From assembly GCA_021234155.1 (NCBI GenBank), contig JAJEKV010000046.1, forward strand, positions 5,275,012 through 5,339,011: a stretch of DNA of 64,000 bases, given 5' to 3'. The stretch comes from Isoetes taiwanensis. Its lineage: Eukaryota > Streptophyta > Lycopodiopsida > Isoetales > Isoetaceae. The notes under the pieces were generated by a model. The model was not told where the DNA came from. It searched no databases and saw only the letters and a list, made by a program, of their open reading frames with translations. Positions 12,450 to 23,268 of this stretch are shown here, piece by piece (the stretch's first letter is position 1; each line of letters begins with the position of its first letter). The translations under genes were made by a program, and so were the position numbers.

Positions 12450-12895
12450 GCAGCCACCCCGATGCGGATAGGATGGACCCTTATGTCGATCTATATGATG
12501 ACATACAGCAGCACCAGCAGTTGGGTAGGGTCGTCCTTCTTGGAGATTTCAATGCACGGACAGGAGTAGAGCAGCCCATGCGACTTGACCCCCTCGCTGA
12601 CGATGTCCTGCAGCCTCGCCTCCGAAGCAACACGCCACGAGGATCGGACGACGGCCGAGGTCACTTTCGCTTTGTGACGGTTGCTCTGCTATGTGGTATT
12701 TTTGACTTGATAATTTGCAATGGCACATCCGCGGTGGCGATTCTCGCAAGTGCACATGCGCATGCCAGGACAATCGGGGGGGAGGGTCTAGTGTGGTGGA
12801 CTATGTGCTCGTGGATTGCGCCAAGATATGCATCTCATCGGTCGTTCCGGGTGGGCGCAGACGGATCGGGATGAGGAGATCGACTTCGAATCACC
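12450..12895 (+). pseudogene. LINE endonuclease domain, C-terminal part
   Basis: Shows the AP-endonuclease-type motifs of LINE ORF2: GDFNAR at about 12545-12562, then the DY and SNHLPL (SDH-like) motifs in shifted frames near 12790-12905. The N-terminal hundred or so residues, including the first catalytic motifs, are missing. The metal-binding Asp of GDFNAR is kept, but the domain cannot be functional. Confidence 0.75.
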
Positions 12896-13499
12896 TCCCA
12901 CTTTATTTGGACCTGGTTTGGCAAGCGCCCGGAACCCCCACTATGCCAGCCCCTCGCCGTCCTCGGTTGAGACTAGATTATGAGCGGTGCAGAGAACTTC
13001 TGCCGAGATGCTCATGCACGCCCTCCCGGTAGTTCTGCGGACCTCCACACTAGAGCGGCCGAACGATCACCGACTTCCGCTATTACGGGATGCGGCGGGC
13101 GGTGCTTTGGCGAGACCCCGCGTCGCCTTCGAAGTCGCAACATTCCCGTAACCGATGGTTTGATGCGGAGTGTAAAGAACGCATAGCGGCAAGCTCCGCC
13201 ACATTCTCGATCCGGTACCCGCTTGCGAGCCACCACACGATCGCGCCCATCCGAAGGAGACAAAGGCGCGGTACCTTGCCGCCGTGCATCGGGGAGATGT
13301 TCGCCTGGCGGACACTCATCCTCGAACCTTTTGGCCTTGAGTGCTTGAAGGCCAGCCCGACCCTCTGAGGGGACATCACACACACAGGCGGGAGGAACAG
13401 GCATGCTATGCCCGCCCGAGCTCTATGACCCATACCCCACGGATGGCCCCCATTGGTTCTCGTGGAGGAGGATGTTGAGGAGGGCACACCAACGGCCGG

Positions 13500-14460
13500 C
13501 TAATGGGAAGGCGGTGACCTCGATGGTATCTTGTCGAAGTTACTCAAATGGGCGGGGCGCAAACTTGCGGTCCCCCTCACTACCCCGTTCAACGAGCATT
13601 GCGGAAGGTCTCCCAGACAATGGACCACAAGCGGGGTTGTTCCCATTCACAAAGCGAGGCGACCCACCTTTGTCCGGCCAATTACCTGGACGATCATGGT
13701 CGGTTCGGTATTTGCCAAACCGTTGGCTGGCATTCTCGAAAAGCGGTTGACCCGGGGCGATCTGGCCAGATGTGCGAGCCCTCACACAGGCGGGCTTTAG
13801 ACCCCGCCACTCAACGATTGACCATATCTTTACACCGCTGGCATCGATTGAAGACAAAATGGAATCATCGGCGGGACTTGTATTCTTTGCTTTGTAGACT
13901 TCGCGAAGGCTTTTTGATCACGGTTCCCCTGAAAAGTGGGCTAGGAAGCGCATCAACGGGGCTCCCGCTGTCGCGAGAATGCCATATACGGGTTGTATGA
14001 GAGTTGTTTTGGTAGGATGCGACCCGACGGGCGGGGCATTCACCCGGTAGTATCGGTCCCAGCGGTTGCCCCCTCTCGCCAACACTTTTTGGCCTCTACA
14101 TTGATCGGTTAGAGCCACGGCTTCGAGCATGGGGGGATGGCATACTTTTTGCACCGGGTCATCCGCCGGCTCATCTATCGCGACGATGTTGGCTCACGCC
14201 CACACCCGAAGCTATGCGGTCTCACACGGATGCCCTAGACACATTTTGTCGGGGCTACGGACATGCGGCGTGAATCGGCCAAGACCGGGGTGGTTCTCAT
14301 ATCCTCTTCCGCCACCCCATGCCTCCTGCACTCACATATATCGGGGGACAGCCTGTGGACATCACGCCCACCTACAAGTACCTAGGGGTGGAGTTCCCCT
14401 CCCTCGCTCTGGCTGGGGCGTCTATCCGCTATGGGTGACAAAAGCCAGGTGGAAAGCGCT
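13500..14460 (+). pseudogene. LINE reverse transcriptase, frameshifted
   Basis: RT blocks are spread over all three frames. VVPIHKARRP and PLAGILEKRL fall in the frame at 13531-13800. QAGFRPRHSTIDHIF begins near 13788 and CFVDFAKAF near 13890. The catalytic box appears as YRDD at 14176-14187, where LINEs usually have YADD. The downstream thumb-like region continues near 14290-14410. Frame changes are mostly single-base. Confidence 0.8.
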
Positions 14461-15159
14461 TTATGCCATGCGTACAACAAATCACCGTGCAGAGCTCTAT
14501 GATTGGGGCCATCGGTCACATCTGCTCCGGCACCGGTCAAGCCCGTCCTTCAGACGGGTCGAGGTTTGGGGCCCGCCGCCTCTTTGGCGACACTGGAATG
14601 ACATGGAGCAGTCGCGAAAGGCATTTTGGCACGGGCACTTGGCGTGGAAAGCTTGATCCCCTATCGGTTCTCTTGAAACTGATTCTTGCCGCCTTCCGGG
14701 CAGCCCTTGATAGACACATCGCCTATTTTCGTAAAGTGCTTACTATGGGTGATGCTCGGCCCCGCTTTTTGGTTTACACTTGTGGCAATGGGTCCGCGGC
14801 GGCTTAGGGCCTGTTGGAGGGTAAGAGAGATCGATGGTTCGCCCGATGGAACGTGCGGGGACCACGGATGCGTCGCGGTGGAACCGCGGCCCGTCGTGGC
14901 GGCTACGGGGAGTACCTAGGCGCTTGTTTCCTTGGCAAGCTCACGGGACCCCGGCGCTCTAGAGCAGTCAAAACGCCCATTACAAGGAGCACATCAACCC
15001 GTGTTAGCCCGGGCCCACAGCTCTACTGCGTTCCCGGTACCCCCTAAAAAGCGCAGACTCATTGCCTCCATTCGCACGGGTGCCCACCATCTTCGCATCG
15101 AGGCAGGCGGGTGGATTGGGGAGCCCCCGCCGGGGACGAGGCTCACACTGGCCAAAAGC

Positions 15160-15358
15160 GGGTGCCATTGAGGATGAGTCTCACACTTTCCAGAGTTGCC
15201 CGGCGTTGGTCGGTCCGGCGATATCACGCTCCCTTAGTGCGGCGGACTTGCCCTTACATTTGCCGATGAACACACCGTGCATGCGTGCCACGGGATCGCA
15301 CATTCAGGAGGTACTAGACCTGCGAGGTCACCTTTGCCCCCGCCTGGCTGCTCGCTGA
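15160..15358 (+). pseudogene. LINE ORF2 C-terminal Cys/His region
   Basis: EDESHTFQSCPALVG follows an upstream cysteine in another frame, matching the C-terminal C-C-H-C type segment of many LINE ORF2 proteins. The remaining frame up to 15358 has no other recognised motif. Confidence 0.55.
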
Positions 15359-15379
15359 TTAGGCACTACGGGTGCGGTG

Positions 15380-15592
15380 CATGACTGTATATATTTGGGT
15401 GTTTCTGCATTTTATATGTTAGCACAGTTTGTCAGCAGGCTGATTGCTGCCACGGTTTTTCCCTCGAAAACCCTTCGGGGCGGGGGTTTTTTAATCCGGG
15501 CAGTAATCCGCTTGCTGCGTTTTTGTATTGGATCCCATAGACCGATTGGTCTCCGTGGACGATAAAAGTACCTTCCTTCCTTCCTTCCTTCC
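15380..15592 (+). repeat. LINE 3' UTR and (TTCC)n tail
   Basis: Contains a segment with TTTTTCCCTCGAAAACCCTT and a G-rich run, then TTTTTTAATCC, CCGATTGGTCTCCGTGGACG, ATAAAAGTACC and five TTCC units. The same order recurs at 38.79-38.88 kb and, reverse complemented, at 18.36-18.41 and 58.02-58.16 kb. Confidence 0.8.
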
Positions 15593-17500
15593 TCCATGAT
15601 GTAATCTTCATATCAAGTGAATACAATGTAAAAAGTGTTCTGTGTATAGTGATGTGTTGTTACCTACAAATGCTAATCAAACACCACATTCTTCTCACTA
15701 AAACAAGAAAATGTTAAACCACCCACTACTATAATGTAAAAATTTGCAATCTTGCAAAACAACATGTCACACGCCACAACACTATATTGAAAAAAAGGTA
15801 TGCAAAAGTGGCGTGCTTTTGGAACAGACATAAATCCAATTTAAATCCATATTATTAAAAGATTCTGCAATGCTAGATCCACTGGCATCAAATATAGAAT
15901 GCGTGTCTTGGAAAAGGTATATTGATGACAACTAGATAGCATGTGGTTGATAGTTATGTTATACTATATCTTTTGATGTCATTTCAAATCCTTTATTAAT
16001 GCTAGTGTTTTTCTGCATTGGCATAGTAAATTTGCCAATGATGAGAGAAAGTTGAATCAGGAGGCACGTTTTGAAATCCTAGAATATGTTGTTTGGTATT
16101 TTTTCACAAACCACAATGCGCTTGAAATTGTACCTTTGGTTCCAGAATATAATAAAAAATATGTCAGCTGACAGGCAGGAGTCTCAGCCATCTTACAGAA
16201 AAAATGTGCAGAAGACAATATTTCAGTCCAACATGCTTGTTGGCGGCCATGAAAATATATCTCCTCAAAGTTATTTGCCTAGAACTCCTCATACATGCAG
16301 TTCTTGACTAGTGTAAGCTGAAATTATGCATTGTGTTGGACTTCATCATGACAGTCGTGATGAGCCAAAGGAAAACACAAGCAGCATTTTCTATTGCTGA
16401 GGAAAGCAGTGGACATAGACAACAACATACTTTTCATGCTAAAATATTGAAAAGATATTACCAAGAAGCCCCAAAGCTTCCAGGATTGAAAAGAGATTTC
16501 TATTCAAACATGGCTTTGACCGAAGGGCAGGTATGGCTGTAGAGAAGAAAGCTAGTATGGCGAATATAAAAGATTGACATTACCAAAGCAAGTGCCCACA
16601 TCTTTAACTCAGATATATATGGTGCATCTGCAGACAGAGCTATTTAAAGTGGTTACCTAGTCCTGGCAGTAATATGGGAATAATAACAGACTCCTGAAGT
16701 AATCTGAAGTAATATGGGAATAATAACAGACTCCTGAACACAGTTTGAAGTTGCACCTTCATGCCATGTTTCTATTCTAAGCATGATATATCATTCAAAT
16801 TTTGATGTCTTGATGGGATCTTCTCATTGCAAGATAAGGATATGGAATTTGGACGGACAGCGTAGTGAGGAAATTGGAGATTAAACTCATAGCAACATAC
16901 GCTAGCAAATAATAAAGAGGAAAGATACGTCTTGAGAAGCTATGGCTGACGCAAAGCTATGTTAAGAAATGCACAACTATAAAAGTAACCAAAACACTTA
17001 TTACAATGGAAAGAAAAAAGGGGCAAGTAAGAATGCTTATCTCAAAAGATCAATCACAGATTTGATTCACCAACGATCTTAAAACAACTCTACCAATGAT
17101 TGGTCCCAACTTGATGCATCATAGACTCTAAGCATGCCGATTCTCTTCAAAGCACTCCATCAATTACTGGACCCCAACTTAAGCAAAGAATCTTGAACGG
17201 GCTATGAACACAAATAATGCTGAAAACTGCTAGGTCAATGTAACAGGATACCACAGGGAGATGGACTTGTATCAGATGGAATTCTAGGAATACATCGCAG
17301 TAATTCTGAATCAAATTCTGGGAACACATAACGGAAATTCTGAATGAAAATTCTATCGATGAGAGTATTCTAGAAAACCTGCTCCAAAACTGGTCTCCAT
17401 TACCAATGACCTGTTCATAAATGCATTAAATGCATCTGCTACATGCTTCCAGAATGCTTGAAAAGGCGAACTTATCTGACCTCAATCCATGCTGCTGCAT
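15593..17500. other. Intergenic, no gene recognised
   Basis: AT-rich with no supported exon. A 30-bp sequence (AGTAATATGGGAATAATAAC followed by AGACTCCTGA) is present twice in tandem near 16669-16738, separated by 10 bp. Confidence 0.4.
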
Positions 17501-18356
17501 TTTCCTGAAACAGTCTAAAGCCAAATGATCTTACTCATGTTGTATATATGCTGAAATAATCACAGTCCATGACTACATCTCTATCCAACAACTTGTCAAA
17601 AAACCCTCACTGCAACCCCTAAGCTTTCGCATATCAAAATGTTTTATTCCCAAAGGCAATGTTGGCCTGAAATTTGCTTCCAAAAATAAGTTCATGGATG
17701 GGCCTTCCCTGCAAGATGTGGTCTCGCCCAGAGAACTGCCGAACCCTGAAGCCAAAGCAAGTCACACGGCAAGATTTAGACGCAAGATCATGAACCCCTG
17801 TGGATTTTACTCTGACTGCAACATGAATCGGTAGCAGGCTTCTCAAATTTATGCTGCTTCTCAAATTTGATTTTCCCTTTTCCGCTGTCTGCAACTCAGG
17901 CCGAACTGCTTCTCTCAGACCATGACTAACCGAAGAAGAAAAAGATGGAATAAACATGGTCGACCACTTTAATCAGATAGCAGAGCCGAAAAGAAACACA
18001 GGGAAAAGCCGTTTGGCCATATACAAATATAAAGTCGAACTAGGTGCTCGAAAAATAATTTTAGGGTCGAACTAAGTGATGCAGGAGCAAATTAATCATC
18101 CAAGCGGCAAAAACAGGCATGCACTTGCACCCACCGGAAGAAAACATAGCTAAGAACTCGATAACACGACAAGAGAACAAAATGCAGCATAAAACTCCAG
18201 CCATGGCTAGAACACGAAAATGATGGGTACAAGTGAGGAAATCGATAAGACAAGGAAATCGAATAGAGTAGAAGCCCCATCTAGGTGTCAATGTACACAA
18301 CATACTAACAATACTAACAAGAGCCACAACATGCATTGAAAGTGTAGACCATTATA

Positions 18357-18412
18357 GTCGGGATTAAAAAACCTCGCCCTTTCAGTTTTCGAGGAAAAAC
18401 CCTGACGATAAT
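18357..18412 (-). mobile_element. LINE 3'-UTR fragment
   Basis: The reverse complement of GGATTAAAAAACC...TTTTCGAGG.AAAAACC corresponds to the 3' UTR at 15455-15510. It is short and lacks the tail, so it is a fragment only. Confidence 0.55.
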
Positions 18413-18704
18413 AGTAACACCAATCAATGATAGGCTAAAAACACAATTGAGTATAAAATGGCTTGAACAAAGCTGAAAAAACAGATTCTCCAAAACTCCT
18501 AGACGTCTGCAATGATGCTTGATTATTCTCCAGCTTGATAAACGGGCCTGCAACAACAAATCACAAAAAATATAGCAGACGCTCCCAACCTATCAACCTG
18601 CACATTAGTATGAGAGCTACAAACATGCAATGACATGCCAAACATAGAGCTCACAATAACTCCAACCATCTACTAACTCAAAGGCAGTAATCTCACAACC
18701 AACT

Positions 18705-19835
18705 GCACTAGGCACGAGGGCCTCCAATATCACAACCAAGAACTGGCACACATGTCAAGATCTCACAATCACCACTGGCACACACAACAAAATAGCCACA
18801 CATTAGCCACAATGCTAATGCTGCCCAACTCAAAGCCACCATGCCACAAAGAGCCACACATTAGCCATCATGCTAATGTTGCCCAACTCAAAGCCACCAT
18901 GACACAAAGAGCCACACATTAGCCATCATGCTAATGCTGCCCGAGCCACAATGCTCCTCCACAGTCTGCACAACAGAGAAATCCAACAAGAGTACAGGAT
19001 TAATGGAAAGCAAATGTCGAGAAGGTTTGGAGGAAGAGCAGGCGAGAGTGAAAGCCGAGATCAAAAGAATGATAGAGATCAGAGAGCATGAGGGCCTTAC
19101 CACGACCATACCTTCAACAAACGCATAACCACCAAAGGTAAGGAACATCCACAATGAAACTAGCCTTACCCAACAAAACTAGGCACGAGGGCCTCTCACA
19201 ATCAATAATACTAGGCACGAGGGCCAGCAATCTCACAACCAACCACTGGCATGAGGGCCACAAAACTCACAAACTTCCACTGGCACGAGGGCCACCATAC
19301 ATAAACATCTATATGCAAAAGGGTCACAAATCATAATCAAACTTGTCACAAGAAACATGAAGGCCTTTCATAAATAAGCATATTAGAGTGGGCGGTAGGT
19401 AGGTCTACAAGCAAGCAAATGGATGAAAAGATGCAGATGTGCTAATATAGGAGAAGAATGGAAAAAAGGGGGGATAGGGAAAAAACTCATGAATTGTCAA
19501 GCTGCATATGAACTACAAGGGTGGGGATATCATAACAATCACGTTGATACAAATGGATCTATTTGAACCGACACTGAACCTACACAACCAAATGCTTGGT
19601 ATGAGGCCCACAAAGTCTCTGTCTCGAGGGCTATAATCTCACAACCAACTATACCCACAAGCGAACCACATTCTAACACATCAACCATTGGCATGAGGGC
19701 CACCATCTCACAACCACTGGCACGAGGGCTACAAATCACATCATTCACTGGCATAAGCAACACCATACACAAACCATTTGTAGGCAAGAGGACCAGAAAC
19801 TCACAGTCAACACCCAAAGCAAAGATGTACTAGCA
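18705..19835 (+). repeat. Degenerate minisatellite region
   Basis: Two interleaved families are present. One is a 58/59-bp unit starting AGCCACACATTAGCCA at 18793, 18852 and 18910. The other is a scattered word CTGGCACGAGGGCCAC (variants near 18712, 19182, 19213, 19240, 19279, 19685 and 19715), each followed by A-rich CTCACAACCA-type sequence. Short ORFs here follow the repeat and are not genes. Confidence 0.65.
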
Positions 19836-19949
19836 CAAAAAGGTTACAAGACATCAGGATCTTACATCAAGGTTCACAAATGGCTCAAAAGCCCTCTAAT
19901 AAGGCTAGGAACTCATAAAATGTGACAAAACAAGAAGGTAAAGTGAGGG

Positions 19950-21990
19950 GTGGGGGGGTGGGGTGGGCAAGTAGACTGAAGAAAGTCTCAACAAAAGGAG
20001 AACGCAGATGAGCTGATGAAGATGAAAAGGGAAGAAATGGCATCTATAAGCCGGAAGACCCTAACTACCAAAAGAGTCTAACTAACTTTAGGTGGCAATG
20101 GTTTCGAGAATTACATTTCAATGCTTATGACAAAGCAGCTTTGGTTTGGCATAAAAGAAGTGCATGCATCCTCATGTCTGATTTTAGAAATCGAGCCTGT
20201 TCTTTTAACTAACAGGATTAAATTAGATAAAAGCTCTAGATATGGAGGTATTAGCTCTTTGATTGGCTGCCTGGAAGCTTCAGCCCATATGTTTCTATGA
20301 AGCCACGCTGAGCCATACTTCTCAATCTTCGGTTACTGTTAGCAATGCAAAAGCAGTGGGATTCTATAGGCTTGCCTCCAAATTCTTATTTCAACACTGG
20401 AATGTCCATATTTGAGCTTCTAGAAACACATTAAGGGGAATGTTAATGCCACTCCCTTTTCAGAGCAAGTAAGATGCAGTGGAGGTTTTGGCAATTTAGT
20501 AGAGGTGCTAGAAGTTGTAGATCTAAACAAGGTTAAGGTATCCAGTTTGTGATGTGATAATACAATGGAATTGTGTTTATGAGCGGCCATGGTGTACAAT
20601 TTATATTTGGATTTTCTAAATGTTAAACTCATGGTGTTAAACAGACAAAGAAAACATGGAATTGAAAGAGATGTATTTTCTAAAATATTATCATTGCAAC
20701 CTATTCTTCTCAAGGTTTTCAAGTAGGACCTTTAGCTATTTGAACAGATGCATGCTGAAGGTATCATTTTGTATGATAACGTTTGGAGCTCCTACAGGAC
20801 ATTACAAACCAATGTTTGCTTTGTTAATATGCCATCGCCCCTTCTGATTCTTTTCTGTTCTACTTATCTTCTATAAAAAGACAAGAAAGGATTAGAAGAA
20901 AAAGCATATGGATACTTTAGAACAATCAACTAGAAATGGAGCAATACCTAGGCTTGCTGGAAGATGTGGAGCATTGGGTGTGATTTGCACAGATTGTAAG
21001 GGCATTTTGAAGGTCCAGCTCTGGAAACGACAATATTAATAGGTCTCCATTCACAGAGAGGAAATCGGTCAATCTTACTCCATGCAAGTGATCTTTATTC
21101 CAGGAAGCTCTTCGTGAATGCTCCCATGAAATAATTAATTTGATACATTTTAGTGGAGTTGCAAAATGGAAGAGCTGCATTGCTTGGCCATGGTCGATAT
21201 AGCTAGAGGAGCAATAATCATGTCATTGGAGAGTAATTTATTGTTTGAAACTTTGGTAAAATAAGTTAAATGATGTTTAAAGTGCGCTATCTTAGTTTCT
21301 GCATGAAATAGTGCTCCATCTTAGTTTCTACACGAAATCTACTAAGTAGCATTGGATGCACTAAATACATATAATGCCACAACAATACCACGCTTACGAT
21401 AGTGGCGATCAATTCAGTTTGAAGAATGAAGCTCACTTACGAAATTACATATGAACGGGTAAAATATAGCTCAAAAAATAGCTATGTGTAATCTAAATCT
21501 GCTCTTGCATGCACTGCAAGATCTCAGATCTGAGATCTGCAGGCCGCCCAAAATTAACTAAGACAAAAATGGTATTTAGGAACATTCTTTATGTTTCTCT
21601 TTTTGGTAAACAGTATGTCAAATGCATAAGTCCAATTGTCTTTAATCATCCAATATTTGGTTCAAAACATCCATGTTATGGAGCTTTTTGACCAAGCATA
21701 AGTCATTGACTTCGTACCCCTACAAAGAGTTTTGAGATTAAAACCACTATGTAGTTAAGCGCAAGGCAGAACATTTGCATCTTACACCTTCATGAAGAAC
21801 CAAGTCCCATAGCTCTGCATCTGCTCTCCAATGAAAACCGCTGCCTGCTTCCCTGTAGAGAACCGTTATGGGATGTTCTATAGCTCCAATTTGCTGCTCT
21901 CGACTAGACAATTGATACCTTAGGTAATGCATGTTCTCCAAGTTGTCGTCCCACCTTTTTATAGCTTGCTTAGGCTGTACACTAAGGTGG
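19950..21990. other. Intergenic; weak minus-strand exon-like pieces
   Basis: A frame at 21790-21941 on the minus strand reads like a coding exon (ENMHYLRYQLSSREQQIGA... to WDLVLHEG) and is followed by a possible GTGTAAG donor. A second frame at 20960-21110 (minus) could be another. I cannot name them or join them. A perfect 20-bp palindrome lies at 21519-21538. Confidence 0.3.
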
Positions 21991-22002
21991 GAAAACCATT
22001 AA

Positions 22003-22595
22003 TTGCTTTGCGGGTTTTCGAAGAGTTTAAGAATGTTTAATAGAGAAGATAAAAATAGCGTGTCATATAGCCATCTTATAGTTGGCTTTGCAAAAGTAGA
22101 CATAGTGGACGATGTGGCAACAATCCTCATGCTTCATAAGGTCCATGCACTACTATGCTTTATGTCATCTACTTCAGCAATGTATTGGCTATTTTGGCTA
22201 TTTCGTGAAGCTCAAGTAAGTAGCTCTCTAATAAAAAGAAAAATTGGTGTCTGTCCATAGCTCAATGAAAATATTTCCTAAACAACTAACAAAAATTTGA
22301 CATAATTTAACTCACTGTGACATATATAAAAGACATTGGACATGAATACAAAACACTCTTTATAGATGTAAAATACGTACTCATCAGTAGTATATACAGT
22401 TATACCAGTTAATTGTTCTAATGGAACATTATGGACAATATGACACAATTATACAATTTTCAGGACAATGGTCCTGCTGCTGCAATTGGCATGGTTGGTG
22501 GCTTATCTCTGGGAGTTAAGAACATAGCCATACAATGCTCCCTGGTTTTTTTGGGAATATCATTAACAGAAGTTGTGTCAGCAAAGTTGGCTTAG
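22003..22595 (+). CDS. Two exons of an unknown hydrophobic protein (3' end)
   Basis: An open frame reaching 22215 ends WLFWLFREAQ followed by a consensus GTAAGT donor. At 22464, after a TTTTCAG acceptor, a 132-nt frame continues in phase (DNGPAAAIGMVGGLSLG...) and stops at 22593-22595. Both parts are rich in hydrophobic residues and could form two membrane segments. The 5' limit is uncertain; 22003 is only the first ATG of the frame. I do not recognise the family. The good splice sites and in-phase join are the reason for listing it. Confidence 0.35.
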
Positions 22596-23268
22596 CTCAA
22601 CCTTGTTATTGCTATGTCTAGTGAATACAAGTATCATTTGTGATAGTACTCATAGAAATTGTCGTTTTGACAGATTTTTCAACGATAAACTATTCAATTA
22701 TTTACAAGAACCACAATAAATTACTTTTTGAATAACTGCTTGAACAAGGCAGAGATTCTATTTCCTGATGTTGGATGCTTTATTATATTGTCGTAATTCT
22801 AGGTTCCTTTCTTCATGGTTCGCAATCTTGGTTTTAGCTCACCTAATCGGGTCCAGCCAAGTGGATCCATGGATGAATGGTCTAATATTTTTTTAGTAAT
22901 TCTAATTAAGATACTAGTTAACATATACAACATTAGCCATTAAAAAACATTCCCTACTAGAAACAATAGACCAGACCAATCTCGTTGATCCCTTGGGTTT
23001 TGTGGGATCTGCAGCCTTACATTGGCATTACTCTAACTAATTTGACACATATCTGTTCTTGGTCATTATGTTCGTACAAACTAACTTTTCAAAAATACAA
23101 GAGAGTAAAAAATAAATGTCCCCGGGGCGCACACCTGAGTCGAAAAAAGAAATGTTTGCGGGGGCGCCACGATAAATTGAGTATTAACAACACAACCTCC
23201 CGAGAGAAAAGCTATTGCATTGGTGGCGATAAATTTAACAACGAAAGTAGCAATTTATCTAAGTAGGA

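Larger units (their letters stand above)
10807..12450 (+). pseudogene. FCP1-like (HAD-type) gene copy A, interrupted
   Basis: Three coding parts are visible: a 95-nt exon (10807-10901), a middle coding stretch (about 11385-11690) and the FCP1-like exon (from about 11766). The last reads cleanly from APPACDKIIVFDPNDVLC through WIYPHPHLED, IWSSMECRNIDEV, IWDQTKC, KPVFVKHL and VDDDALKCFYN to NPPSY. That is the order of motifs in the FCP1/SCP/TIM50-like branch of HAD phosphatases. The first motif is D-P-N where active FCP1 enzymes have D-x-D, so phosphatase activity is doubtful. After about 12450 the same open frame runs into LINE sequence, so the normal 3' end is lost. The paralogue at 40.3-44.6 kb on the other strand shares the 95-nt exon and the domain. 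Function is unknown. The introns carry the palindromic repeats listed separately. Confidence 0.7.
12440..15592 (+). mobile_element. 5'-truncated GC-rich LINE
   Basis: A non-LTR retrotransposon relic. The first kept part is the end of the endonuclease domain (LLGDFNARTG, SVVDYVLVD, SNHLPLYLDL). Next comes reverse transcriptase (VVPIHKARRP, QAGFRPRHSTIDHIF, CFVDFAKAF, YRDD) and a C-terminal Cys/His part (EDESHTFQSCP). The 3' UTR carries CCGATTGGTCTCCGTGGACG and ends in (TTCC)n. At least four frameshifts and several stops break the coding region, so it is dead. It is clearly richer in G+C than its surroundings. The 5' edge is approximate (12.43-12.48 kb) because it lies inside one open frame shared with FCP1-like copy A. 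I could not define a target duplication. Confidence 0.85.

Noticed and set aside
13012-13487. Minus-strand ORFs of 82-134 codons
   Set aside because: They are antisense to the GC-rich LINE, where long frames open by composition; the LINE protein is on the + strand.
18705-19835. CRISPR-like spacing of short repeats
   Set aside because: Units are diverged, spacing is irregular, there are no cas genes, and the sequence is clearly plant nuclear.
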